Shown here piece after piece: positions 1-12,480 of a stretch of 64,000 nucleotides of DNA. The notes beneath the pieces were generated by a model, which saw only the letters and a list, made by a program, of their open reading frames with translations, was not told the DNA's origin and searched no databases. The DNA comes from Datisca glomerata (lineage: Eukaryota; Streptophyta; Magnoliopsida; Cucurbitales; Datiscaceae), in NCBI GenBank assembly GCA_003255025.1, contig QANY01003900.1, forward strand, positions 62,001-126,000. The letters are read 5' to 3'. A program made the position numbers and the translations under genes. Each line of letters begins with the position of its first letter. Position 1 is the first letter of the stretch.

Positions 1-59
1 TTATCAATGTTGAGAAACTTAGAAACTCATGTGCCAGTGTTACAACAAGTAGATTTTTC

Positions 60-931
60 TCTTTTCTTCTCATTTATCAACATTTATGGCAGTCGTTATG
101 ACTGGGATTATTACATGTTTGGTTATACATAACCAAGACTCCACTCCACTCCTAAGTATCTTCTTAACTATAAGATCAGAATTTTTCTCGTCATATGCGG
201 CAGTAACCTTTCGATTGTTAGGTTAGAAACCGCTAAAGTGTGTTTTTAGTCATTTCTTTTTTACCCTTTTATATTGGAGTTATTTTTATTGGTTTAAGAC
301 TTGTGAAGACTTCATTGTTTGACAATTACATATGCTTCTTGAACCTCTCAACCGTCTAAAGCAAGCCGATGCACGTCTTAATATGACACAAGGAGTTCTC
401 GAAGGGGTAGGTATGTAATGTACTTTTAATGATGTTGTGAAGTATGAATTACTATATTGCTCACAAAATTTAACGTGGAAGGGCTTGATGTTCGTCTTGC
501 TTGATATTGTAGTAGATAGTTGAAGAAGAGCTTGGGGTTCTTCCAGGAATGGATTCTATTTTTTCGGCATTTGCACTTAAGAGATTCCTAGGATTCTTTT
601 AGAAATTGTCTCCAAAAAATCACTAAAAAGAGAAATTCGACATAATAGTATATGATGGTATTAGCACAGAGGAAACGATAAGGATGATTGGAGTAGCCAA
701 TAAAGCAAGGTTTGGGTCTCTCTTTCTCTCCTCTCAAGTTATAATATAAATTCCACATGTAGGTTGTACCTAAAATATATGCGGAATATGGCTGAGAAGA
801 CTAATCTTGGGAGATTAGCCAGTCCTTCTCTCCGAGACTTGTAGATGAAGCCATGAGTATGAGCAACAACTATGATCTAAATGGGAGAATGAGTGCTGAA
901 ATTTGGAACAATCTAGAAAAAAATGTTGGAG
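60..931 (+). pseudogene. Broken plastid ArsA-like ATPase gene (At1g26090 family), 5' and 3' truncated
   Basis: Three exon-like blocks translate to a protein I recognise as the uncharacterised chloroplast ArsA/GET3-like P-loop ATPase family of plants. Block 1 (about 92-237) reads AVVMTGIITCLVIHNQD and, after a frame change, SNLSIVRLETAK before a GTGTG donor. Block 2 (332-407) reads [20 protein letters not shown] and stops at a GTAGGT donor. Block 3 (about 519-709) reads GVLPGMDSIFSAFALKR and later [14 protein letters not shown]. Block 4 (about 773-931) reads YMRNMAEKTNLGRLASPS and ends before GTAAG. In-frame stops lie at 600-602 (TAG) and 624-626 (TAA), and one inserted base near 838 shifts the frame. 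The P-loop exon and the C-terminal half are absent. Exon borders are kept, so this is a decayed DNA-level copy and not a retrocopy. The family's biochemical role is not firmly known. Confidence 0.82.
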
Positions 932-1960
932 GTAAGCGTAATCCCCGCTTCTTGTATATGCAGTTTTAAGTATAGCCCGTAAATCATGCATCATTTATTC
1001 CTTCGTGTTTCAGTTAGATCACTATCTTTCCCAAGGCTATATATTTATATTACATATATGGGGACTAAGAACCAGTAATTTTTTAGTCCGATTATGTGAT
1101 GTGTGTTAATTTTCTTGTAGAAACATGGTGAAGAAGTATTGTTAGCAGAGTTCACAAGAAACACATAATAAAGGTTGGAACCTAAAAAGGCAACAGAAGT
1201 AATAGGTGTTGCTCATGTTGCACGCAGTAATGATACTATCACGAATATTATAGAGAATTTTTACAAGTAGTCATTTTGGATTCTCAGCTTGTATAACATT
1301 ATGAATGCATATACATATTAGATCTTATGTTGTTAGCTTTGAAGCTCTAAAGTTTGTTAGATTCTGAGTTATATTTAGATGTGATGCTCCATTGGTTTAT
1401 AGTATTTTCTTCGCACAGTCGGACAATTATCTTTAAATATGGTAAGTATTTGAACTATTATTTTCAAATCACATGCTAAGTTTGTGATTGGATCTTCTGT
1501 TTCATATATGCTCAAAATGAACACGAATTAAGCCTTCTTTTGGGGTAATTTTTTGTTCTGCTCTCTTCGATTTATATGTTAAAGTCTTGATTTTCAAATT
1601 ACATGCCAAAATCTTGATTTTGTTATCCGCTCTAAATGAACTTGAATCAGCCATAAAGTCTTGATTTGGTTCATAGTTTTTAATTGACGCATGCGAATTT
1701 ATAGAATTCTTAGGTGTTTTTCTATGTCTGTTATATATCTAGAAACATCTCATTGTTGATTGAGACTTAGAGGCTAGTGTTGATTTTAGTCTGTTATGTT
1801 AATATGATGAGAATTGAGGCTATATAAGGACATGTTAGTCTAAGTAATTTAACATTATGGTTTATATATGCACAAATATGGTGTAAGGTCCTAGTGGAAG
1901 GCATGATTTTGTGTCATGAGAAGACAGTTTTTTAGTGATTGAGAAATAGACAAGTTTTAT
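932..1960. other. Unassigned AT-rich DNA
   Basis: I see no intact gene. A short gene-like stretch at 1120-1270 reads KHGEEVLLAEFTRNT, then two stops, then LEPKKATEVIGVAHVARSN. It may be another broken exon, but I cannot name the family. Confidence 0.4.
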
Positions 1961-2532
1961 GTTTTTTTGGAGTTGCTATCATTTTCAACAACTATCGTGT
2001 TATAAAGACATTGGCAGGTCTTAGTTATCTGCAATGGAATAAGATAAGCTTACAAAAAAAAGAATAAGATAAGTTTGTTATAGGTGTTGAACTGTTATAA
2101 AAAAGCTTGTTATAGGTGTTGATTAAAAGTTATTTTGACATTAATGTATATAAAAAAAATATGTTATGAGAAAGTAATTAAATGAAAAAACTGTCATGGA
2201 AAGGCATTTTTTCCCTTTCCATGACAGTTTTTTACAAATGAATTGGATATAATCTCTGTCATCTAAATGTTTTTTGCGGCATCTATGATGACGGAGATTC
2301 TCCGTCATCTAATAACTTTTGGCGGTACCTATAATGACGGAGATTTCCCGTTATCTAATAGTTTTTGGCGGAACCTATAATAACGCAGATTCCCTGTCAT
2401 CTGATTGATTTTTGTGGTATCCTATTATGACGGTTTTGATTAAAAAGGAGTAAAGATGACAGACGGTCAACCATCATTATAGGGTTATAATGACGGGTTT
2501 CCACTGTCATCAAAGACCAAAATTGTAGTGGT
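1961..2532 (-). mobile_element. CACTA-type transposon fragment (first copy), terminus near 2532
   Basis: Read on the minus strand, the right edge begins CACTACAATTTTGG, the hallmark terminus of En/Spm elements. Inside are repeated motifs containing ATGACGG and its complement CCGTCAT, typical subterminal transposase-binding arrays. No transposase and no left CACTA end are visible, so this is a non-autonomous or truncated copy. The same fragment recurs in the second unit, ending near 3228. Confidence 0.65.
2185..2233. repeat. Perfect 20-bp stem hairpin, duplicated at about 2866-2914
   Basis: AAAAAACTGTCATGGAAAGG at 2185-2204 pairs fully with 2214-2233 across a 9-base loop. The second copy is about 681 bases downstream. 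It lies at the inner edge of the CACTA-like fragment. Confidence 0.8.
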
Positions 2533-3228
2533 GAGGTTTGAACGCCCAATGGGTTCAATCGTCATTATGGGCGTCAATCACCCTCGGGGAAACAACGACA
2601 TTAAAAGCCGCATCCCATCCATCCAATCAAGGGCAATTGACGTTTTTTTGGAGTTGCTATCATTTTCAACAATTATCGTGTTATAAAGACATTGGTAGGT
2701 CTTAGTTATCTGCAATGGAATAAGATAAGCTTACAAAAAAAGGAATAAGATAAGTTTGTTATAGGTGTTGAACTGTTATAAAAAAGCTTGTTATAGGTGT
2801 TGATTAAAAGTTATTTTGACATTAATGTATATAAAAAAAATATGTCATGAGAAAGTAATTAAATGAAAAAACTGTCATGGAAAGGCATTTTTTCCCTTTC
2901 CATGACAGTTTTTTACAAATGAATTAGATATAATCCCTGTCATCTAAATGCTTTTGGCGGCATCTATGATGACGGGGATTCTCCGTCATCTAATAACTTT
3001 TGGCGGTACCTATAATGACGAAGATTTTCCGTTATCTAATATATTTTGGCGGAACCTATAATGACGCAGATTCCCTGTCATCTGATTGATTTTAATGGTA
3101 CCCTATTATGACGGTTTTGATTAAAAAAGAGTAAAGATGACAGCCTGATAGATGACAGACGGTCAGCCATCATTATAGGGTTATAATGATGGGTTTCCAC
3201 TGTCATCGAAGACCAAAATTGTAGTGGT

Positions 3229-3640
3229 GAGGTTTGAATGCCCAATGGGTTCAATCGTCATTATGGGCGTCAATCAGCCTCGGGGAAACAACGACATTAA
3301 AAGCCGCATCTCATCCATCCAATCAAGGGCAATTGAAGGCTTCCCTAGCACGCTCCCTAAGCTTCTTCGACACGTTCACTCCCATAAAGCCTCAGGTATA
3401 AATATCCTCACCCCACTCTAGAACAAGGTAAACAATTCCCCCGTCAGGAATACTCTGTCAAATTTTCTACCAGGATACTAATTTAGGCATCGGAGACCTT
3501 TGGCAAGGAAACTACCCTGGTTCTACTCGTTATTTGTTTGTGTTTTGTAGATTTCTAGTCCGAGAGGATTTCTAATCACAATAGGAGAGCAAGTATTCAT
3601 ATTGTTGAGAATTTCTGCACCAACAATATATAAGATTGTT
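3229..3640 (+). mobile_element. LTR-retrotransposon remnant (LTR and leader-like sequence)
   Basis: Sequence after the second CACTA end runs through a conserved-looking U3 stretch, a TATAAATA box near 3397, and a tract at about 3485-3540 (GCATCGGAGACCTTTGGCA followed by a run ending CCTGGTT) that resembles the leader of plant gypsy-type elements. No coding domain follows. Recognition is by general resemblance, so family and boundaries are uncertain. Confidence 0.45.
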
Positions 3641-4759
3641 TCATGACCTTATAATTCGTCTTTATATTGAGTTTGTATGCAAATCTTAACTACAAATCTT
3701 TTTGCAAAACATGGATAATGGGAAGTTATTTTTCTTCATGAAAAAATAAAGTTGTAAAAAAAAAAAGAGAAATTGTTGTGCAGAACTTTTGAGAACTTTT
3801 GAGAATAGAAAAACAGAAAATTAGGATAAATGTTTAGTTTTAAATGAAATGAGACATTTTTTATAAAGAAAATACTATACTATCTCATGTTAGATTATGT
3901 CCAATCTTACTTTGAGACTGGCACTTACTAAATCACAGCTTAACCAAATATTTTAGTTAGACTATAATTTGGTAGTCTTTACATTCAGTGAAATTCTTTT
4001 ATAAATAAAATTGGCAACTAAATCTTCTCTACTGTGAAAAATTATTAAATTTGTTAAATATAAGTCCTGGTCTTAAAGTTATTTTTTCTTTTGTCTCCAT
4101 AAAATTCTATAGAAAAACAATAGAAGACTTTGACACGTAATATTAAATACAAGAGAACTTGGCGAAAAAGAAAAGAAATAAAATAAAATATTTCACACTG
4201 GATTCATTTCCTGTGCCTTGCGGCAATTTCAACATAAAACAAATATCAAAAGTAAAAAAAAAACTAAAAATATCCTACAAAAAATAAAAAATACATAATT
4301 AGGTCTCTCCTGAGGCCCTTTTTGTCCTCATAATTTGAATCTGAAAGATTAATCCAAAAATAAAATCTAAAACTTAAGACAGGTCTGATCCCTTTTGATA
4401 TGAAACTCTCCCATTTGTCAGATGACAATTCCAAAATTGACCTTTCTAATTTCTTTGGATATTTTCTCAATCTGAAATTTACCCAAAAGAATCACTCTTC
4501 TCTTGATAAAAATTGTTTTATCCTGAGTCTCACAATCATTGTTGTCATCAATATCATCCTCCTCATCATCCATCATTGACCCTGTGATTGAAGAATAATT
4601 CTAAAATATGACCTTTTTGTACTATACAGGGACAAAAACGCAGCCTCTGTATAATACTAAGGCAGTACCGTAGACTAACCCGTGAGTAATGTATTAGTTC
4701 TTACAAAGAACTTTTTTCCATATTTAGAAAATTTTATATTCTTTCAAATATGTATCCAT
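3641..4759. other. Intergenic, 3' flank of the P450 gene
   Basis: AT-rich DNA with no reading frame that looks coding and no recognisable repeat. The part nearest 4760 is probably the 3' untranslated region of the minus-strand P450 gene. I see no clear AATAAA signal there. Confidence 0.5.
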
Positions 4760-6815
<2,056 letters not shown>

Positions 6816-7120
6816 GTTGAATTACTGAGTTTTTTTATTGAATGAATTGTGTGATTGGCTTGATATAGTAGAAGTAGCAGCAGGAAGTGAGGTAAAGAGG
6901 GGTAGAAGTGAGTGGAAAAACAAGTGAGGAAATTGGATTATTTATAGGAAAGGAAAATATAAGGCCCAAAACTGGGGAAGAAGGGAAGAAACAGAGAGAG
7001 AGAGAGAGCTTTCCATGACAGCTCAACATCCACATACGGATTCGCCCTACAGCTCATTCTATATTAAAATTAGTTATTTGCATTTAGAGAGAGAAATTGG
7101 AGAGAGAGAGAGAGAGCGTG
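6816..7120 (-). promoter_or_regulatory. CYP707A promoter and 5' leader: TATA box and CT-rich tracts
   Basis: On the minus strand a TATAAATAA box lies at 6938-6946, about 125 bases before the ATG. This predicts a leader of roughly 95 nt. (CT)n tracts sit further upstream at about 6991-7008 and 7101-7118, again (CT)n on the coding strand. Such CT/GA tracts are common around plant core promoters. Short reading frames here are low-complexity by-products. Confidence 0.6.
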
Positions 7121-7320
7121 GGGGGAGGGTGTTAATAAAAGAGAAAAGTAAAGGAAATCCATTTTGTACAACAGGTTGACCGTGTGAAGTGAGTGTGAGT
7201 GAGTTGTTTTTGTGAGAGAGAGAGAATGGAATGAATCTGATAGAGAGAGAGTGACAGGCACAGTTGCTTGCTACTGTCTCTAACGAGGCTTTTAAGATCA
7301 CCACAGAACCAAACGACCTT

Positions 7321-9797
7321 TTGCTAAATTAAAAATTAAAGGGGAAGTGGGTCACTCCTTTTTCCAGTTTTGTTCCGTCCGTCCGTACCCTCCTTTGAGT
7401 AATTGTGTATGCCTTTTCTTCATGTATTCTTTTTGGAAGTCTTTACTTTATTGTCATTTCAATTTTGGATAATTACATCCACCTTTTATTTAATTTTAAT
7501 TTTTTTATTAAAGTTACATTATAAATTTTAAAGAAAATATTCAACATGACTCAAACTCATGACATCTGAGGTAAGAGAGTGAGACTTAACCAATTGTGTC
7601 AATCCATCTTGCCACGTCTTATTTAGTTGATCTTAATAAAGTTGTCACTCTCTCTAATTTTAAACTCTACATGAACATATCATCTAATTTCATCTTACTT
7701 ATAAATAAGTTTATACTTTATTTTCTCAAAAGATATTCATAGCGTGCATTTTCTCTAAGAAGTTTAATTGATAGGTCACTATTATTAGTCATATTCTCAC
7801 GATTTGTTTTACTTACAAATTATAACTTGTATAAATCAGTGCGTGAGAATATAAAGATATTTGGCAAAAAAAATGAATGAGCATATTTGTAGGTAAAGTT
7901 AAACCATATGTGTTTATATAAGATTTAAAAGTTGAAGGTGTCCATATAATTAAGACAAAGTATATGTGAGATTGATGTAATTTACACTTTTTAATTATAC
8001 GGGTACTCTCTCGTTTCAATATTGGTAGTCTCTTTCGTTTCATAATTATATGTAAGAGTAATTAGATATTGATCAAGATTAAATGACCATTTGATTTGTT
8101 ATTTATAAGTTGGTGTTTTCATAATCATTAAAATATTTTAAAATATTAACTTATAAATAATTGACACATTGTTTACTTACATAAAACTTAACTAATTACT
8201 TAGTTGATGTATAATTATTCTTATATGTAATTCTCCTTTTATCATTGACTTAATGTAGAATTATTCTTATACTTAAAACACATGTCTCATGTCTCTCGTT
8301 ATTTTTTATCCAACCATTTTAAATTTTTACGGAAAAAAATAAAATATATCATAGACTTTTTTGTCAAACACTTGACATTTGACATATACATGTTCTAATT
8401 TACAAGCAAGTAATTTTGAAACATGATAAAAAAAAATAATAATAATCTATCGATATATGTATTTCTTTGAAAAAAAATATGACATATGTGCCGAGAAATT
8501 ATACATGATTAACAGAGTTATGTGTTAGCTACATTGAAACTAAATGTTATAAATTTGAAAGTCGAGAGAATCGTGTAATTAAGAGAAAATATGAAAAATA
8601 TTTATGTATGTTGTGTTTAAATTTAATGCCACACACTCATACCTAGTTCATGTTGAAGTGAACCCATCAACTAAATATAAAAAATAAATTTAAAAAGCTT
8701 CATCTACCTTTCATTCTACCTAAAATTTCAAAATAAATATGTATTATTTTTTTCAAACCTCATGAAGGTTGTGTTTAGAACCTACCCATGCATGATATTA
8801 TAAATAGTGGTCTAACTAAATTAATTGACCATCTTATTTTCATCAACTTAAATCTGGTTTTAGAAAAATAAATATTCTTAAATCTAGTGTTGCTTCGTTG
8901 ACTTGCAAAGTTTAAGTTTATAGGATTTTAAATCTTAACATATAGCACATGATAGTGTTAGCATTTGGGTAACTTGTTGCAAAATTTGTAAGTTACGTCA
9001 GAATTTTACCTCTATCCAAAATTTGTCCATGGTCACTCAATGCGATCATCATAAATTTATTTCAAGATTTATAGATTTTTACAAATTACAAAGCATGATA
9101 ATCAAATTAATTAAATAGAATTATAGAACCAAAACTCAAATAATCTATAATTACATGGACTTAGAATAATTTTTTACCCTTAATTAGTATATAACATATC
9201 GTATAACCTATATGTTGCAACAAAAGCTTTAATAAATAATAATGAAACCATATTTATAATATGGTTACCAACGTCCACAAATATTTCATTAACATTACAT
9301 ATTCAGTATCGACTCAATCACTTAACTAAAATTCTATTACACCTAAAATTAAACTCAAAACACACAAACCATACATTGAAAATGATAACCACCTTAGACA
9401 AAAGTCAGAATTCTTGATTGGACTTTAGTAACCCACTAGATAGGAAATCATATATTAGCACGGGTAAAATCCTATGACTAGCCTCTCAATATAATGTGGT
9501 ATATCCTCTTGAAATAGAAGACGTCTCTCACATTTTAAGGTTGTCCTCTATCTTTTAGGGTAGAACATTCTCACCACGGGATGCTCCTTTTATAGTAGAG
9601 TCATCTTTCACCTTTGTGGAAGCCACCGAACTCTAAGTAAAACCTCATATTTATAACAACTTAAAACTCTCATATCTTTTCTATTCAAAATAGGAATCTC
9701 ATTGAATGCTATATGACATAATATCTTTCCTAAAATCCTTATAAAAATTTGGAAAATATTTTCTAACTGTATGCTTAAAAATTATAGGGAAGAAAGG
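7321..9797. other. Long AT-rich intergenic stretch
   Basis: No gene recognised on either strand. The only structured part is the SINE-like tract at about 7541-7620. The rest is AT-rich unique-looking DNA with short poly-A and poly-T runs. Confidence 0.5.
7541..7620 (-). repeat. tRNA-derived SINE-like fragment
   Basis: On the minus strand TGGTTAAGTCTC (7592-7581) resembles a Pol III box A, and GAGTTTGAGTC (7558-7548) resembles box B, at tRNA-like spacing of roughly 22 bases. The intervening text has the usual 'gender' of plant SINE heads. No A-tail or target duplication was found, so it may be a fragment. Confidence 0.45.
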
Positions 9798-9800
9798 GCA

Positions 9801-9846
9801 GATATATATATATGTATGCGTGTGTGTGTGCGCGCGCGCGTGTGTA
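9801..9846. repeat. Alternating purine-pyrimidine microsatellite (AT, TG, CG)
   Basis: A run of ATATATAT passes into GTATGCG, then (TG)n, then CGCGCGCGCG and TGTGT. Almost every step alternates purine and pyrimidine, including a (CG)5-type core that is rare in plant DNA. Confidence 0.85.
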
Positions 9847-10234
9847 AGCTACCTCAAATGTATGTAAGCTACTTTAAAATATGTAGTGAAGTACCTAAAA
9901 TATTTGAACATTGATGTATCTCAAAATGTCCTGTTGGTGCCTCAAATGTGTCAGTGTCCAACTAATTGACCTACCATTCAAGGTTTCTAACATTTCTTAA
10001 GATCCAAATATAGTTTTAAAGATTTGGTTGCTTATCATCTAATCTATTAGTCGATTCTCTCTACTCTATGAATCTTTTATAAACTCAATGTATGCAACAT
10101 ATTTACATCCATGGCAATAATGTATATCAAGAGACAAGTAGAATTCAGGATACGATCCATGAAGATCTCCAAAGTAACATAATCTGAAAAATGGATAAGA
10201 GAAAATAAAAAATGGATTGGGGATTATATAAAAG

Positions 10235-10818
10235 GGGTCGTTTGGTTCAATGACCATGACAATTCAACTATTGACAATTCAATTACTGAGAAAATATGAT
10301 TATTATATTTAGTTTGTGCACAGGAATCTCTAAAATGATGGAAGGTAATTTAAGATTGATATATTTGATATAAGTTAAATATAGTGTAAATAACAAGAAA
10401 TTACTTAAACACCATTTTAGTTATATTGTGCAAAAACTATATTTTGGTGTGCAATTTAATTATTAATTTTTATTACGCTTGATTAATATTTAAATATTAA
10501 TAATGCTACACTATAACTTTAATAAACTTAATTTTAACTAAATAAATAAAATGAGAGAAACAATAAAAAGAAAAAAAATGACATTTGTTTTATTTCATAT
10601 GAGGATAAGAAAGTAATTTTATTTGGTATCAGAATTACAATTACGATTGCTCTCATTTTTGTTATAATTCAATTAGTTTACAAATTTATAAATTAAAATT
10701 GTACGTGAACTATAATTGCATCCTAATTTAAGGAGGATTAACGCAAACAAACATGATAAATCAACAATAAAAAAATATTATAATTGGATTACGATTGAGA
10801 ATGACCAAACAAAGGAGG
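10235..10818. mobile_element. hAT-like MITE, 584 bp
   Basis: The left edge GGGTCGTTTGGTTCAATGACC and the complement of the right edge (CCTCCTTTGTTTGGTCATTC) form imperfect terminal inverted repeats of the GTTTGGT type usual for plant hAT MITEs. The flanks TATAAAAG (10227-10234) and TATAAATC (10819-10826) match in 6 of 8 bases, fitting a decayed 8-bp target duplication. There is no coding capacity inside. Confidence 0.6.
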
Positions 10819-10939
10819 TATAAATCAACAATAAATAACAAGTCAATCTCTCACCCTAAAGTCCACACATATCAATGGAAATTGTTACATTTAAGCACCA
10901 TAGACGAAAGTGTGACAAAGTCCAAAGTTGAAATTGCAA

Positions 10940-11270
10940 ACAAGACGAAGTATATAACCAAAAAAAGCCTTTTTAGGACTCGAACTTTCATCGAACTAAC
11001 TTAAATGAACAAGATAAGGGTGACCATAGTCCCATCCCATATAATGCCAATACTTACATTTTTGGTAATTTATAAGTATAGGAAGAAATATTCCCAACGC
11101 AAGTTGGCGAAGTATGCGTCCAGAAATAGCCTTTTAAGGCGTCAATTCCCAATAAAACTTAAATGAACAAGATAAGGGTGACCATAGTCCCATCCCATAT
11201 AAAGCCAATACTTACATATCTGCGGAAAGAAAACAAACAGGAAGAAGAGCTTTCCCAACGCGGAAAGTCA
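10940..11270. repeat. Direct tandem duplication, period 158 bp
   Basis: A 62-base block occurs at 10998-11059 and again at 11156-11217 with one or two changes. Flanking words also recur in the same order (AGCCTTTTTAGG or AGCCTTTTAAGG before; TTCCCAACGC after), so the duplicated unit covers about 158 bp. It starts only about 120 bp beyond the MITE. Confidence 0.75.
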
Positions 11271-11445
11271 CGAGTGCAGCTTTTCATATTTGAAAGCCAA
11301 CAAGCTCGTTAGAATGCCGCAAAGAAACCCCATAAATGAGTTATATTTGTGTCTTTTTTTAGGTCGGATTGTGACACCAAACTTAATAGGTGATACACAG
11401 AATGACATTCAGGTTCAGTGAGATCATTGACTCGACTGATGTTTA

Positions 11446-11607
11446 CTATATATATATGTGTGTGTGTATATATATGTATATATATGTGTGTATATATATG
11501 TATATATATGTGTGTATATGTGTGTATATATATGTGTGTATATGTGTGTATATATATGTGTGTATATGTGTGTATATATATGTGTGTATATATATGTATA
11601 TATATGC
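11446..11607. repeat. Compound TA/TG minisatellite
   Basis: A tract made only of TATATATG, TGTG and TATATG words, with a 24-base higher-order unit (TATATATATGTGTGTATATGTGTG) repeated about three times at 11510-11585. Open frames on both strands here are products of the repeat. Confidence 0.9.
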
Positions 11608-11659
11608 TAGGTTGGTTGACACGTGCAATAAGAATTACAACATTCAAATTTCTATTGTA

Positions 11660-12480
11660 AACAAAGTCTAATTTAGAGGCTTAGACACAACATCATGATC
11701 AAATCTATCATAATTCTCATTGACTTGGTACTAAGAGAATAACAATTATAACATTCAAAATCTCTCAAAACAAAGTCTAATTTTTAGATTTAGATATAAA
11801 ATCATGTTGCATTAGCTCACTTGTAGTTAGTGTGAGCACCAACACCATTCCAATCACCCTAATTAATCAAATAAAGAACATAAGTCGATAATCTAATAAT
11901 GTGCGGTCTATAATTCTCAAAATACTCAGAACAAATTCAAGCAGGGCGTGGCATATCAACAAGAAACATAAGGGAGCAAAGAGATATCAAACTCACTAAT
12001 CAAAAACCAATACGTACAAATTACTCAAACATACATATTGAATTTTCAATGAAAAAAGAATAGTTTAGAAAGTAAAAGTCCAAAATGGCATAAAAATTTC
12101 AAATTAACTGAGAATAAGATCTTAAGATATTCAACAAACTAAACTCCTTCACCTTAAAATCCATGTACAAAACTCGAACAACTAAAACTAAAACTTCAAA
12201 TGAAAATATATAATCACAATTCATGAATCAGTTAAACCGATGGGTTGAAAAAATTTATTAGAAACAAAGCTTTAAAGATGGATCCAAGATCAATTTGAGA
12301 AAAGGCATACGAGGCTTTTGGAATCACGGTGTGCGCGGTGGAGGCATTTAGTTTAAAAAAATTTATCGATAAAAAAATTTATCGATAAAAAAATAATTAC
12401 GACGCCACAAGTTCTAAAAAATAATTTGTAATGAAAAATATTTGTTTTCATCGGATTCATTAGATATCTATACATTATTA
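11660..12480. other. Unassigned AT-rich DNA
   Basis: No gene seen. A small direct repeat of AAATTTATCGATAAAAAA lies at about 12357-12390. Confidence 0.45.

Larger units (their letters stand above)
1961..3337. repeat. Tandem duplication (681 and 696 bp) of a CACTA-LTR junction
   Basis: Copy 1 (1961-2641) and copy 2 (2642-3337) run in the same order, from GTTTTTTTGGAGTTGC to CAATCAAGGGCAATTGA, with few differences. Copy 2 has a 15-base extra repeat near 3140. Each copy holds a hairpin, then a run of subterminal motifs of the type TTTTGGCGG...ATGACGGAGATT, then a CACTA-type terminus in inverse orientation (TTGTAGTG), then sequence resembling the U3 region of a plant LTR. The duplication therefore copied both a transposon end and its flank, and happened after the CACTA insertion. 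Confidence 0.8.

Noticed and set aside
6835..7304. Minus-strand frames of 63-76 codons upstream of the P450 gene
   Set aside because: They lie in the CT-rich promoter and leader, overlap in two frames, and are made of Ser/Leu-rich low-complexity sequence.
11309..11671. Overlapping frames on both strands rich in Ile, Tyr, Cys and Val
   Set aside because: They are translations of the TA/TG minisatellite.
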